Below are positions 57,249 to 64,000 of a DNA stretch of 64,000 nucleotides, piece after piece; the first letter of the stretch is position 1, and every line of letters starts with the position of its first letter. Below the pieces are notes generated by a model. It was given only the letters and a program-made list of their open reading frames with translations, had not been told where the DNA came from and made no database searches. The translations under genes and the position numbers were made by a program. The stretch is from Mycolicibacterium sp. P9-22 (GTDB lineage: Bacteria > Actinomycetota > Actinomycetes > Mycobacteriales > Mycobacteriaceae). The stretch is from the NCBI RefSeq assembly GCF_008329585.1, contig NZ_NPKP01000001.1, forward strand, positions 310,001 to 374,000, read 5' to 3'.

Positions 57249-58067
57249 ATGACCGCAACAGTCGAATCTCCCAGTAACGAGGCCGCCGCCGATCACAAGG
57301 TGCCATTGGTCGAGCTACGCAATGTCGGGAAGTCCTACGGCAACATCACCGCGCTCAAGGACATCAGTCTGCGGGTGCATGCCGGCCAGGTGACCGGCAT
57401 CCTCGGTGACAACGGCGCAGGCAAGTCCACGCTGATCAAGATCATCGCAGGACTGCACCAGCAGACCGAGGGCGAACTCCTGGTCGACGGCGAGGCCACC
57501 AAGTTCTCGTCGCCCGCCGATGCGTTGGGCAAGGGCATCGCGACCGTGTATCAGAACCTCGCGGTGGTTCCGCTGATGCCGGTGTGGCGCAACTTCTTCC
57601 TCGGCCAGGAGGTGCGCAAGAAGTCGTTCCCGTGGTCGCTGGACGCGAACGCGATGCGGGCCACCACGCTGGCAGAGCTGTCGAAGATGGGTATCGAATT
57701 GCCCGATGTCGACGCGCCGATCGGATCACTGTCCGGCGGCCAGCGCCAATGCGTCGCGATCGCGCGGGCCGTGTTCTTCGGGGCCCGGGTGCTGATCCTC
57801 GACGAGCCCACGGCCGCACTCGGTGTGAAGCAGTCCGGTGTGGTGCTCAAGTACATCACCGCCGCCAAGGAGGCCGGCTTCGGCGTCGTGTTCATCACCC
57901 ACAACCCGCACCACGCGCACATGGTCGGCGATCACTTCGTCCTGCTCAACCGCGGTCGCCAGAAGCTCGACTGCACCTATGACGAGATCTCGCTGGAGCA
58001 CCTGACCCAGCAGATGGCCGGCGGCGACGAACTCCAGGCGCTGTCACACGAGTTGGGCCGCAAGTAG
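57249..58067 (+). CDS. single-domain sugar ABC ATPase (FrcA-like)
   Basis: A 272-residue ATPase. Walker A GDNGAGKST at 53-61, signature LSGGQRQ at 161-167, Walker B LILDEP at 182-187, switch H218 (FITHNP). It has one nucleotide-binding domain, unlike the duplicated RbsA/MglA type, as in fructose (Frc) importers. Four nucleotides separate it from the permease gene. It may also serve the orphan binding protein at 59263. Confidence 0.93.
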   Translation: MTATVESPSNEAAADHKVPLVELRNVGKSYGNITALKDISLRVHAGQVTGILGDNGAGKSTLIKIIAGLHQQTEGELLVDGEATKFSSPADALGKGIATVYQNLAVVPLMPVWRNFFLGQEVRKKSFPWSLDANAMRATTLAELSKMGIELPDVDAPIGSLSGGQRQCVAIARAVFFGARVLILDEPTAALGVKQSGVVLKYITAAKEAGFGVVFITHNPHHAHMVGDHFVLLNRGRQKLDCTYDEISLEHLTQQMAGGDELQALSHELGRK

Positions 58068-58085
58068 GTCGCACCGCCGGATCGG

Positions 58086-58123
58086 CGAAATGGCGCTTTC
58101 CGCTTCGGGAGGGCGCTGTTTCG
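58086..58123. terminator. imperfect hairpin after ABC importer
   Basis: CGAAA..GCGC..TTCC-GCTTC-GGGA..GCGC..TTTCG pairs with two internal mismatches. It lies between the convergent ATPase and LacI genes and is probably a bidirectional terminator. Confidence 0.6.
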
Positions 58124-58144
58124 TCTATCTGCGAACGCAGGTGT

Positions 58145-59149
58145 TCAGCGCGCCGGTGCGGTCGTCGCGCGTATCACCAGGCGTGGCTGGAGGACTGTGG
58201 AGCGAGGTTCGGTGCGGTGACCGTCCAGTCGGTCGACGACGGCGGAGACGGCGTGATCGGACTGCTCCCTGGGCTCTTGGCTGACCGATGTCAGGTCAAT
58301 ATGGCTGAGCCGGGCGAGCGGACTGTCGTCGTAGCCGATGACGGAAATATCGCTGGGCACATCAACTCCGGCGCGACGTAAAGCGTCGAGAACTCCGATC
58401 GCCATACGATCGTTGCCGGCGATCACAGCGGTCGGCAGGGTCTTTCCTGCCAGAAGCTGTTCTGCAGCGGCAACTCCGGCCGCCTCGGTGAAATCGCCTT
58501 CGATGACCGCAGCGGAATCGGCGAAACTGTGCCTGCGCATCGCACGCAGGAATCCGTCGCGCCGGTCGGACCTGATCGAACCGGATCCGCCCGCGATGTG
58601 CACAATTCTCTCGTGGCCGAGTTCAGCCAGGTGATCGACGGCGGCGGCGATTCCACGGGAATCCGCACAGCGGACGACGTCGAGCGTGTCGATCGGCAGG
58701 CGGCGTCCCACAGCGACGACGGGAAGCCGTTCCCCTAGGGCCGTCAGGTCGCCGACGGGCGAGGATGGGCCGAGCAGGATCAATCCTTCACAACGAAAAT
58801 CGAGCAGTGTTTCGATGACCTTCGATTCTCGATGGGTGGGTGTGACGGCCCCGAGCACCACCTCATAGCCGGCCAGGTCTGCAGCCTCGACGATGTTCTC
58901 GACCATTTCAGCGTGAAACCCGTTGCGGATCTCTGCGGTGACTCCGATCAGGTGTGAGCGTCTGGCTGACATCAGCGCCGCGGTCCGGTTCACGCGGTAG
59001 CCGAGTTCATCGGCCGCTGCGAACACCCTGGCCCGGGTCTCGGCGCTGGGGCCCGGCGCCTTTCGGAACACCAGTGACACCAGTGCCTTTGACACGCCCA
59101 CCTTTTCGGCGATGTCTTGCATCGTCGGGCGATCGTTCTTGTCCGGCAA
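58145..59149 (-). CDS. LacI-family regulator
   Basis: A 334-residue LacI/GalR protein. HTH MQDIAEKVGVSKALVSLVF; recognition residues K, A and L. Core LLDFRCEGLILLGPSS and LGHERIVHIAGGSGS, end LVIRATTAPAR. TTG 59149 is chosen because GAGGAG lies 5-6 nt before it and the HTH then begins about residue 9. Divergent from the second binding-protein gene with tandem operators between, so it is the probable repressor of that operon. Confidence 0.88.
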   Translation of the reverse strand: MPDKNDRPTMQDIAEKVGVSKALVSLVFRKAPGPSAETRARVFAAADELGYRVNRTAALMSARRSHLIGVTAEIRNGFHAEMVENIVEAADLAGYEVVLGAVTPTHRESKVIETLLDFRCEGLILLGPSSPVGDLTALGERLPVVAVGRRLPIDTLDVVRCADSRGIAAAVDHLAELGHERIVHIAGGSGSIRSDRRDGFLRAMRRHSFADSAAVIEGDFTEAAGVAAAEQLLAGKTLPTAVIAGNDRMAIGVLDALRRAGVDVPSDISVIGYDDSPLARLSHIDLTSVSQEPREQSDHAVSAVVDRLDGHRTEPRSTVLQPRLVIRATTAPAR

Positions 59150-59178
59150 GTGGTCTCCTCGATCTGTTCGACAGGGCC

Positions 59179-59242
59179 TTGACAAGAACCTGCAACGAGA
59201 CCCATAGTAGCCCAATTAGACCGGTCAAATAGACCGGACAAA
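59179..59242 (+). promoter_or_regulatory. promoter and tandem LacI operators for second moc-like operon
   Basis: TTGACA (59179-59184), 18-nt spacer, CATAGT (59203-59208). Downstream are two 13-bp tandem repeats TAGACCGGTCAAA (59217-59229) and TAGACCGGACAAA (59230-59242), the first with the perfect palindrome GACCGGTC. Same spacing design as at 50663-50689. Confidence 0.78.
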
Positions 59243-59262
59243 CAAATCGAAAGCAGACGATC

Positions 59263-60255
59263 GTGAGATCACCACGAAGTACGGCTTGTGCACTGGCCGC
59301 CGCAACAGTCGTTCTCGGACTTGTCGGCTGCAGCAGTACCGGTGGAAAACCGGCATCCTCGGACGGCGGCATGACAGCCGGATCCGCCGATACTCCACGA
59401 ATCAAGATCGCCATGGTGACCCACGCACCACCCGGGGACACCTTCTGGGACCTTGTTCGCAAGGGCGCCGAGACCGCGGCGGCAAAGGACAACGTCGACC
59501 TCACCTACCAAGGTGAGGACCAGGCGCCCAATCAGGCGAATTCGATTCAGAGCGCGATCGACTCACGGGTCGACGGGATCGCGGTCACTCTGGCCAAGCC
59601 AGACGCGATGATGCCCGCGGTATCCGCCGCGGCGGATACCGGTATCCCGGTCGTCGCCTTCAACGCCGGATTCACCGCGTGGCAGAACGCAGATGTGCTC
59701 GGCTTCATCGGCACCGACGAGGCCGGCTCGGGACGTGCCGTGGGGGAGCGGCTCAACCAGGAGGGCGCCAAACATGCTGTTTGCGTCAACCAAGTGCAGG
59801 GTCATGTCGATCTGGAAGCGCGTTGCGCCGGGATGGCAGAGACCTTCGACGGCCGCATGGAGAACCTTTACGTCACCGGCACGGACATGCCCGCCGTGCA
59901 AGCCACTGTCGCAGCGAAACTGCAACAAGACCCCAGCATCGACTACCTGGTTGCGCTCGGCGCCCCGTTTGCCATGACCGCGATGCAGGCGGTCGGTGAG
60001 AACGGCGGTCCGGTCAAGGTCGGAACTTTCGGCACCGACGCCGAGGTGGTCAAGTCGATCCAGTCCGATGGTGTGCAATGGGCGATCGATACACAGCCTT
60101 TCCTGCAGGGATATCTGGCCGTCGATTCGCTGTGGCTATACCTCAACAACGGCAACACCATCGGTGGCGGCGGCCCGGTTCTGACCGGACCCGCGTTCGT
60201 CGACGCAAGCAATGCCGCTGCCATCGCTGAGTACGCGGAGAAGGGGACGCGATGA
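59263..60255 (+). CDS. ribose-type ABC substrate-binding lipoprotein 2 (orphan)
   Basis: A 330-residue paralogue of the binding protein at 55171, aligning along its length (for example DGIAVTLAKPDAM against DGIAVTLAKPEAM, AKLQQDPSIDYLVALGAPFA against AKLQQDPAVDMVVTLGAPFA). Lipobox LGLVGC at about residue 23. No permease or ATPase follows; the next genes are a MocA-like dehydrogenase (ATGA overlap) and a TIM barrel. It probably delivers a different ligand to the importer encoded at 56186-58067. GTG start with a weak ribosome site. Confidence 0.9.
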   Translation: MRSPRSTACALAAATVVLGLVGCSSTGGKPASSDGGMTAGSADTPRIKIAMVTHAPPGDTFWDLVRKGAETAAAKDNVDLTYQGEDQAPNQANSIQSAIDSRVDGIAVTLAKPDAMMPAVSAAADTGIPVVAFNAGFTAWQNADVLGFIGTDEAGSGRAVGERLNQEGAKHAVCVNQVQGHVDLEARCAGMAETFDGRMENLYVTGTDMPAVQATVAAKLQQDPSIDYLVALGAPFAMTAMQAVGENGGPVKVGTFGTDAEVVKSIQSDGVQWAIDTQPFLQGYLAVDSLWLYLNNGNTIGGGGPVLTGPAFVDASNAAAIAEYAEKGTR

Positions 60256-61430
60256 CCGACTCGATCTCGGTGGCAGTGATCGGCGCCGGAATGGCCGGAC
60301 GTGCGCACGCGGCCGGATACCGCACCGCGACCACCCTCTTCGGAACCGAACGCCCTGATGTTCGCCTGGTGGCCATAGCGGATGCCAACGAGTCGGTAGC
60401 CGACGATGCCGCCCGGCGTTACGGATACGCTCGCGCCGAGTACGACTGGCGGGCCATCGCCGACGCTCCTGACATCGACGCGGTGAGTGTGGTGGTCGCG
60501 AACCACCTGCACCGCGAGATCGTCGAAGGGCTACTCGCGGCAGGCAAGCACGTCCTGTGTGAGAAGCCGCTGGCCGCTTCCCTGGCGCATGCCGAGGCGA
60601 TGGCCGCAGCGGCAGCTGATACCCCCGGGCAAGTGACGGCGGTCGGCTACACCTACCGCAGGTCACCGGCCGTCGAGATGATCCGGCGCGAGGTTGGCAA
60701 CGGGACTCTCGGTGGCCCGGCACATTTCAACGGGCACTACTGGTGCGATTACTCGCTGGATCCGACATCGCCAATCACCTGGCGCTACCGCGGTGGACCG
60801 GGTACGGGTGTGCTCGCGGACGTCGGCAGCCACCTGCTGGATCTGGCCGAGTTCATCTACGGTCCCATCGCCGAAGTGAGCGGCGCCGCCTTCACCACGG
60901 TGATCGACAGCCGGCCGGTCCCGCTCGGCGTGCCCTACGGTCACACCAAGAGCGAAGTGAGCGACGAGTACGCCCCGGTGGAGAACGAAGATGTGGCCAC
61001 GTTCACCACACGGTTCCACAACGGCGCCGTAGGCACCTTCTCGGTCTCGCGGGTCGCACACGGCCTGCCCGACGGGCTCGGCTTCGAGATATTCGGTTCG
61101 TCGGGTTCGGCCGCTTGGGAGTTGGCTCGGCCCGGCGAATTCCAGCTTTCGACGACCGATGTCCGCAGCGATGTCAACGGGCCGCGGCGCGTCACGATCG
61201 GCCCCGAACATCCCTACATCCGGGCTGGGCTGCCGATGGACGCCGGCGGCGTCGGGCACGGCAAGGCGGAGTTCTTCGCCTATCAGGCCCGGGCGTTTCT
61301 CGACCAGATCGCGGGCATCGGCGGCCTTGGCCCGCTCCCCGGTTTCGACGCGGGTGTGCACGGTATGCGCCTGGTTGCCGCCGTCACCGAATCAGCGACC
61401 GCCGGCGGCTCCGCCGTCAAGGTCGTCTGA
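60252..61430 (+). CDS. Gfo/Idh/MocA-family oxidoreductase, MocA-like
   Basis: A 392-residue dehydrogenase, longer than IolG (339) here. VAVIGAGMAGRAHAAGY Rossmann motif, VVANHLHREIVEGLLAAGK, LCEKPLAASLAHAEAM catalytic motif, GVLADVGSHLLDLAEFIYG active-site helix with D and H. A C-terminal extension of about 50 residues follows. Coupled to the binding-protein gene. By analogy with rhizobial MocA it would oxidise an inositol derivative. Confidence 0.88.
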   Translation: MTDSISVAVIGAGMAGRAHAAGYRTATTLFGTERPDVRLVAIADANESVADDAARRYGYARAEYDWRAIADAPDIDAVSVVVANHLHREIVEGLLAAGKHVLCEKPLAASLAHAEAMAAAAADTPGQVTAVGYTYRRSPAVEMIRREVGNGTLGGPAHFNGHYWCDYSLDPTSPITWRYRGGPGTGVLADVGSHLLDLAEFIYGPIAEVSGAAFTTVIDSRPVPLGVPYGHTKSEVSDEYAPVENEDVATFTTRFHNGAVGTFSVSRVAHGLPDGLGFEIFGSSGSAAWELARPGEFQLSTTDVRSDVNGPRRVTIGPEHPYIRAGLPMDAGGVGHGKAEFFAYQARAFLDQIAGIGGLGPLPGFDAGVHGMRLVAAVTESATAGGSAVKVV

Positions 61431-61463
61431 CCGGCATATCGCTCTTCGAAGGGAAATCAGCAC

Positions 61464-62459
61464 ATGAAACTCGGTGTCTACACTGCGATCCTGCACGACC
61501 GGCCGCTGCGCGAGGCGCTGGAGGTTATCGCCTCGATGGGTCTGACCGGCGCTGAGATCAACTCCGGTGGGTTCCTGCCCAGCCCACACCTGCCGATTGA
61601 TGAACTGCTCGCCGGTGCGGTCTCGCCCTCCGAGTACCTCGCCACATTCGACGGCACGGGTGTGTCGATTGCCGGCTTCAACTGCAACGGAAATCCGTTG
61701 CATCCCGACCCCGCGGTCGGACCGGAGGACGCCGAGGACTTGCGGAAGTCCATCCGGGTGGCCGGACTGCTGGGTGTCGACCGGGTCGTGACGATGTCGG
61801 GCCTGCCGCATGCCCACCCTGGTGGCCAATGGCCGGCATGGCATGTCAACACCTGGGACTCGGGTTATCTCGATTCTCTGGAGTACCAGTGGGACGAGGT
61901 CGCTGTTCCCTTCTGGCGGGAGATCGACGTGCTCGCACGGGACAACGGTGTCAAGGTCGCCATCGAGATGCACCCGCAGAACCTGGTGTTCAACCCGCCG
62001 ACGATGAAACGGCTCGTCGAGAAGGCCGGTGCCACCAACATCGGTGCCGAGATGGATCCGTCGCATCTGTTCTGGCAGGGTATCGACCCGGTCGCGGCCA
62101 TCGAATGGCTCGGTCCGCTGGTGTTCCACGCGGCAGCCAAGGACACTCGGATAAACGAAAACTGCAAGATTTATGGAGTCCTCGACGAACGTTTCACCCG
62201 AATCCCATTGGATCAGAACCCTACCGGCCTTGGGGGACGACATCGGGTGAACAAGTGGCCCGAAGATTCGGCGTGGGATTTCGTCGCGGTTGGGCGGGGC
62301 CACGACGTGCAGTTCTGGCGGCGCTTCCTGCAGGCGTTGGAGAGCATTGATCCGAACATGGCGGTCAACATCGAACACGAGGACGTCGACCTGGATCGAC
62401 TCGAGGGTCTGCAGGTCGCCGCTGAGACGCTGACGGCGGCGAACTCCGTCGTTGTCTAG
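61464..62459 (+). CDS. TIM-barrel isomerase, MocC-like
   Basis: A 331-residue AP_endonuc_2 barrel. LGVYTAILHDRPLREALEV at the N-terminus, VAIEMHPQNLVFNPP, GAEMDPSHLFWQGIDP and FHAAAKDTRINENC carry the metal ligands; WDFVAVGRGHDVQFW is near the end. The gap to the dehydrogenase is 33 nt. Its stop codon lies inside the operator TCTAGACCGCTCTAGA. Long family members of this kind occur next to MocA-type dehydrogenases. Confidence 0.87.
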   Translation: MKLGVYTAILHDRPLREALEVIASMGLTGAEINSGGFLPSPHLPIDELLAGAVSPSEYLATFDGTGVSIAGFNCNGNPLHPDPAVGPEDAEDLRKSIRVAGLLGVDRVVTMSGLPHAHPGGQWPAWHVNTWDSGYLDSLEYQWDEVAVPFWREIDVLARDNGVKVAIEMHPQNLVFNPPTMKRLVEKAGATNIGAEMDPSHLFWQGIDPVAAIEWLGPLVFHAAAKDTRINENCKIYGVLDERFTRIPLDQNPTGLGGRHRVNKWPEDSAWDFVAVGRGHDVQFWRRFLQALESIDPNMAVNIEHEDVDLDRLEGLQVAAETLTAANSVVV

Positions 62460-62470
62460 ACCGCTCTAGA
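62455..62470. promoter_or_regulatory. operator TCTAGACCGCTCTAGA
   Basis: Arms TCTAGA on both sides of CCGC, matching the pattern CTAGAnCGnTCTAG of the operators at 53935, 53989 and 63617. It overlaps the stop of the TIM-barrel gene and lies 76 bp before the LacI gene start, with a TAGGAT (62497-62502) as a possible -10 between. Confidence 0.7.
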
Positions 62471-62545
62471 TTGCCATTGTCCGCCCCTTCGGGTCGTAGG
62501 ATCGTTCTTCCGGTCGGGTGTCACGACGGATGAAGGGGATTGACG

Positions 62546-63568
62546 GTGGAAACCGGAGACATACCGCGCTCCCCGGCGGCAAGACGTGCCACGCTGGCGG
62601 ATGTGGCCGCCAGGGCCGGGGTGTCGCGTGCCCTGGTGTCCATCGTGATCCGCGAGGCGCCGGGCGCCAGCACGGCCACCCGCGAGCGGGTGCTACGTGC
62701 CGCCGCTGAACTCGGCTACCGACCCGACGTGCGCGCCAGACTGCTTGCCCGCAGCAGATCCAAGCTGATCGGAGCGGTTTTCGGGCTGGCAGGGACCTTT
62801 CACTTCGATGTTCTGGACGGGCTGTACAACGCCGCAGAGGAGCGCGGCTACGAGTTGATCCTCAGTGCGCTCACCCAGAGCCGCGGAGAGAGCAGGGCGG
62901 TGCAAAGTCTGCAGGATTTTCGCCTGGATGCTCTGATCATGATTGGTCCGGACATCGAGAATCCGGCCCTGGCCGGCAAGGTTCCGTTGGTCACGGTCGG
63001 CTGGCGGGTCGAGGACAGTGCGGTCGACTGCGTGCGTACCTCCGATGTCGAGGGGATGCGTTTGGCTGTCGATCACCTCGTGGAGCGTGGCCATCGCCGC
63101 ATCACGCACGTCGATGGTGGGACCGGCGCAGTGTCGGCGTCCCGCGGTGAGGCGTTTTTGCAGGCCATGCGTGCGCACGGGCTGGCTGCCGATGCGAGAG
63201 TCCTCACCGGCGGACTGACCCGGTTCGAGGGTTACACCGCGGCGCGCACGATGCTCGACGATCCACAGTTGCCAACCGCAGTCATCGGGTTCAACGACGA
63301 GGTGGCGCACTCCGTGCTCGAGGCGTTCATGCACGCGGGACATCGTGTTCCACAGGATATTTCGGTTGTCGGCTGGGACAACTCGCTGGTCTCCAAGTTG
63401 CCGCACGTCCGGCTGACGACCATCAGCCAGGACCCCTCGCTGATCGCGAAGCTTGCCGTTGATCGCGCAATCTCGCGGGTGGAGGGTGGCACCATCGGCG
63501 AGCGGGACATCGTGCTGACGCCCACCTTGATGGTTCGGGCGACCACCGGTTCTGCCCGGTTGGACTGA
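62546..63568 (+). CDS. LacI-family regulator
   Basis: A 340-residue LacI/GalR protein. HTH LADVAARAGVSRALVSIVI with recognition residues R, A and I, the same as in the protein at 54013. Core LQDFRLDALIMIGPD, RGHRRITHVDGG, end LMVRATTGSARLD. GTG 62546 is chosen because AAGGGG lies 7 nt before it; a TTG at 62540 is too close to that site. Probable repressor of itself and of the desaturase-like gene downstream. Confidence 0.9.
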   Translation: METGDIPRSPAARRATLADVAARAGVSRALVSIVIREAPGASTATRERVLRAAAELGYRPDVRARLLARSRSKLIGAVFGLAGTFHFDVLDGLYNAAEERGYELILSALTQSRGESRAVQSLQDFRLDALIMIGPDIENPALAGKVPLVTVGWRVEDSAVDCVRTSDVEGMRLAVDHLVERGHRRITHVDGGTGAVSASRGEAFLQAMRAHGLAADARVLTGGLTRFEGYTAARTMLDDPQLPTAVIGFNDEVAHSVLEAFMHAGHRVPQDISVVGWDNSLVSKLPHVRLTTISQDPSLIAKLAVDRAISRVEGGTIGERDIVLTPTLMVRATTGSARLD

Positions 63569-63584
63569 GCTCGGAAAGTTCTCA

Positions 63585-63630
63585 TTGACACAGCAGAGCC
63601 GCTCTCCTACTCTCTTCTAGAGCGCTCTAG
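63585..63630 (+). promoter_or_regulatory. sigma-A-type promoter with LacI operator before desaturase gene
   Basis: TTGACA (63585-63590), exactly 17 nt, TACTCT (63608-63613), then the perfect palindrome CTAGAGCGCTCTAG (63617-63630) over the expected transcription start. One of the cleanest promoter-operator units in the window. Confidence 0.85.
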
Positions 63631-63668
63631 TAATCTGTATCACATACCAGATGGAGGTGATTCCGCTC

Positions 63669-64000
63669 ATGGGTGGTGAACTGCTGGCCCGCTACGACCT
63701 GGCTGGACCCGTTGGGCGGCAGGCTGTCGAAAACGGCCTGTCGGGGGTCGCATGGTTTCGTAGTGCCATCCCTCGCAAGCGCATGAAGGAGCTGATGCGC
63801 CGGTCCGATGAGCAGGCGACCAGGGATACCGCCATCTGGCTCGGGTCTCTGGTGCTGACCGGAACCGCCGGGGCGATCGCCTGGGCGACGGGGAAGAAGT
63901 GGGCGGCCGTGCCTGCGTTCGCAGCGTACGGCGTGCTCTACGGGTCGGCCTCGGATTCACGTTGGCACGAGAGTGGCCATGGCACACTCTTCGCCACGCC
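63669..64000 (+). CDS. fatty-acid-desaturase-fold oxygenase, MocD-like, 3' end outside window
   Basis: 110 complete codons are visible before the right edge. Two hydrophobic segments (about 57-72 and 79-93) are followed by DSRWHESGHGTLF, the first histidine box HExxH of membrane di-iron desaturases/hydroxylases. GGAGGTGA lies 8 nt before the ATG at 63669; an in-frame ATG at 63651 overlaps that site and is less likely. Placed right after the MocA/MocC-like genes and a LacI operator, it resembles rhizobial MocD, the oxygenase proposed to demethylate rhizopine. A role in lipid desaturation cannot be excluded from this fragment. Confidence 0.78.
   Translation, partial: MGGELLARYDLAGPVGRQAVENGLSGVAWFRSAIPRKRMKELMRRSDEQATRDTAIWLGSLVLTGTAGAIAWATGKKWAAVPAFAAYGVLYGSASDSRWHESGHGTLFAT

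Overview
The window looks like chromosomal DNA of a fast-growing mycobacterium (Mycolicibacterium type). It is uniformly GC-rich. It carries the actinobacterial order tRNA-Pro, tig, clpP1, clpP2 ... clpX, with ClpP1, ClpP2 and ClpX sequences very close to those I know from Mycobacterium tuberculosis. It also has a 13E12/DUF222 HNH protein with a mycobacterial SOS box, many GTG/TTG starts and many ATGA start-stop overlaps. I see no prophage, IS element or CRISPR array.

Layout. (1) 1-18.7 kb is accessory metabolism. It holds a catabolic set (FAD oxidoreductase, IlvD/Edd dehydratase, MHS transporter), a carboxylesterase/metallo-hydrolase pair beside a divergent XRE regulator, and a TetR gene with two operator-like palindromes. 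An amide-use operon follows (ABC transporter, amidase, acetamidase/formamidase), then an MHS transporter opposite a CoA-transferase/enoyl-CoA hydratase pair, and a LacI regulator. Four copies of CAAYCGATTG, arranged as two pairs each 33 bp apart, tie the amide operon to the MHS/CoA-transferase promoter region. (2) 18.8-27.2 kb is the protein quality control core: tig, clpP1P2 and clpX, with two tRNAs, several strong terminators, two small secreted proteins, a DsrE protein and an HD-GYP/LuxR hybrid. (3) 27.2-38.5 kb is mixed: a glycosyltransferase, fdhD-fdhF with a divergent LysR gene, the DUF222-HNH gene, glutamine synthetase III and an acyl-activating enzyme. (4) 38.6-64 kb is a very large inositol-type catabolic locus.

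The inositol locus. The minus-strand run iolC, Cgl0159-like, iolB, iolD, iolE, iolG, TIM-barrel, iolA encodes a complete myo-inositol to malonate-semialdehyde route. A divergent GntR regulator (IolR-like) has its operator TGTCCTGACA between itself and iolC. The same 14-bp sequence, inverted, lies in front of a ribose-type ABC importer about 6.3 kb away. Around these sit an IolT-like MFS importer, two further Gfo/Idh/MocA plus TIM-barrel modules, a second lipoprotein binding protein without its own permease, and four LacI-family regulators. Each LacI gene lies next to distinct palindromes placed just downstream of a sigma-A-like -10 or in a shared intergenic region. At the right edge a promoter with the same design drives a fatty-acid-desaturase-fold gene.

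Binding protein, MocA-like, MocC-like and desaturase-like genes together resemble the rhizobial moc (rhizopine, O-methyl-scyllo-inosamine) pathway. The best candidate for an undescribed system here is therefore a mycobacterial route for methylated or aminated inositols that feeds into the iol pathway. This is inferred from gene content and operators; the substrate is unknown.
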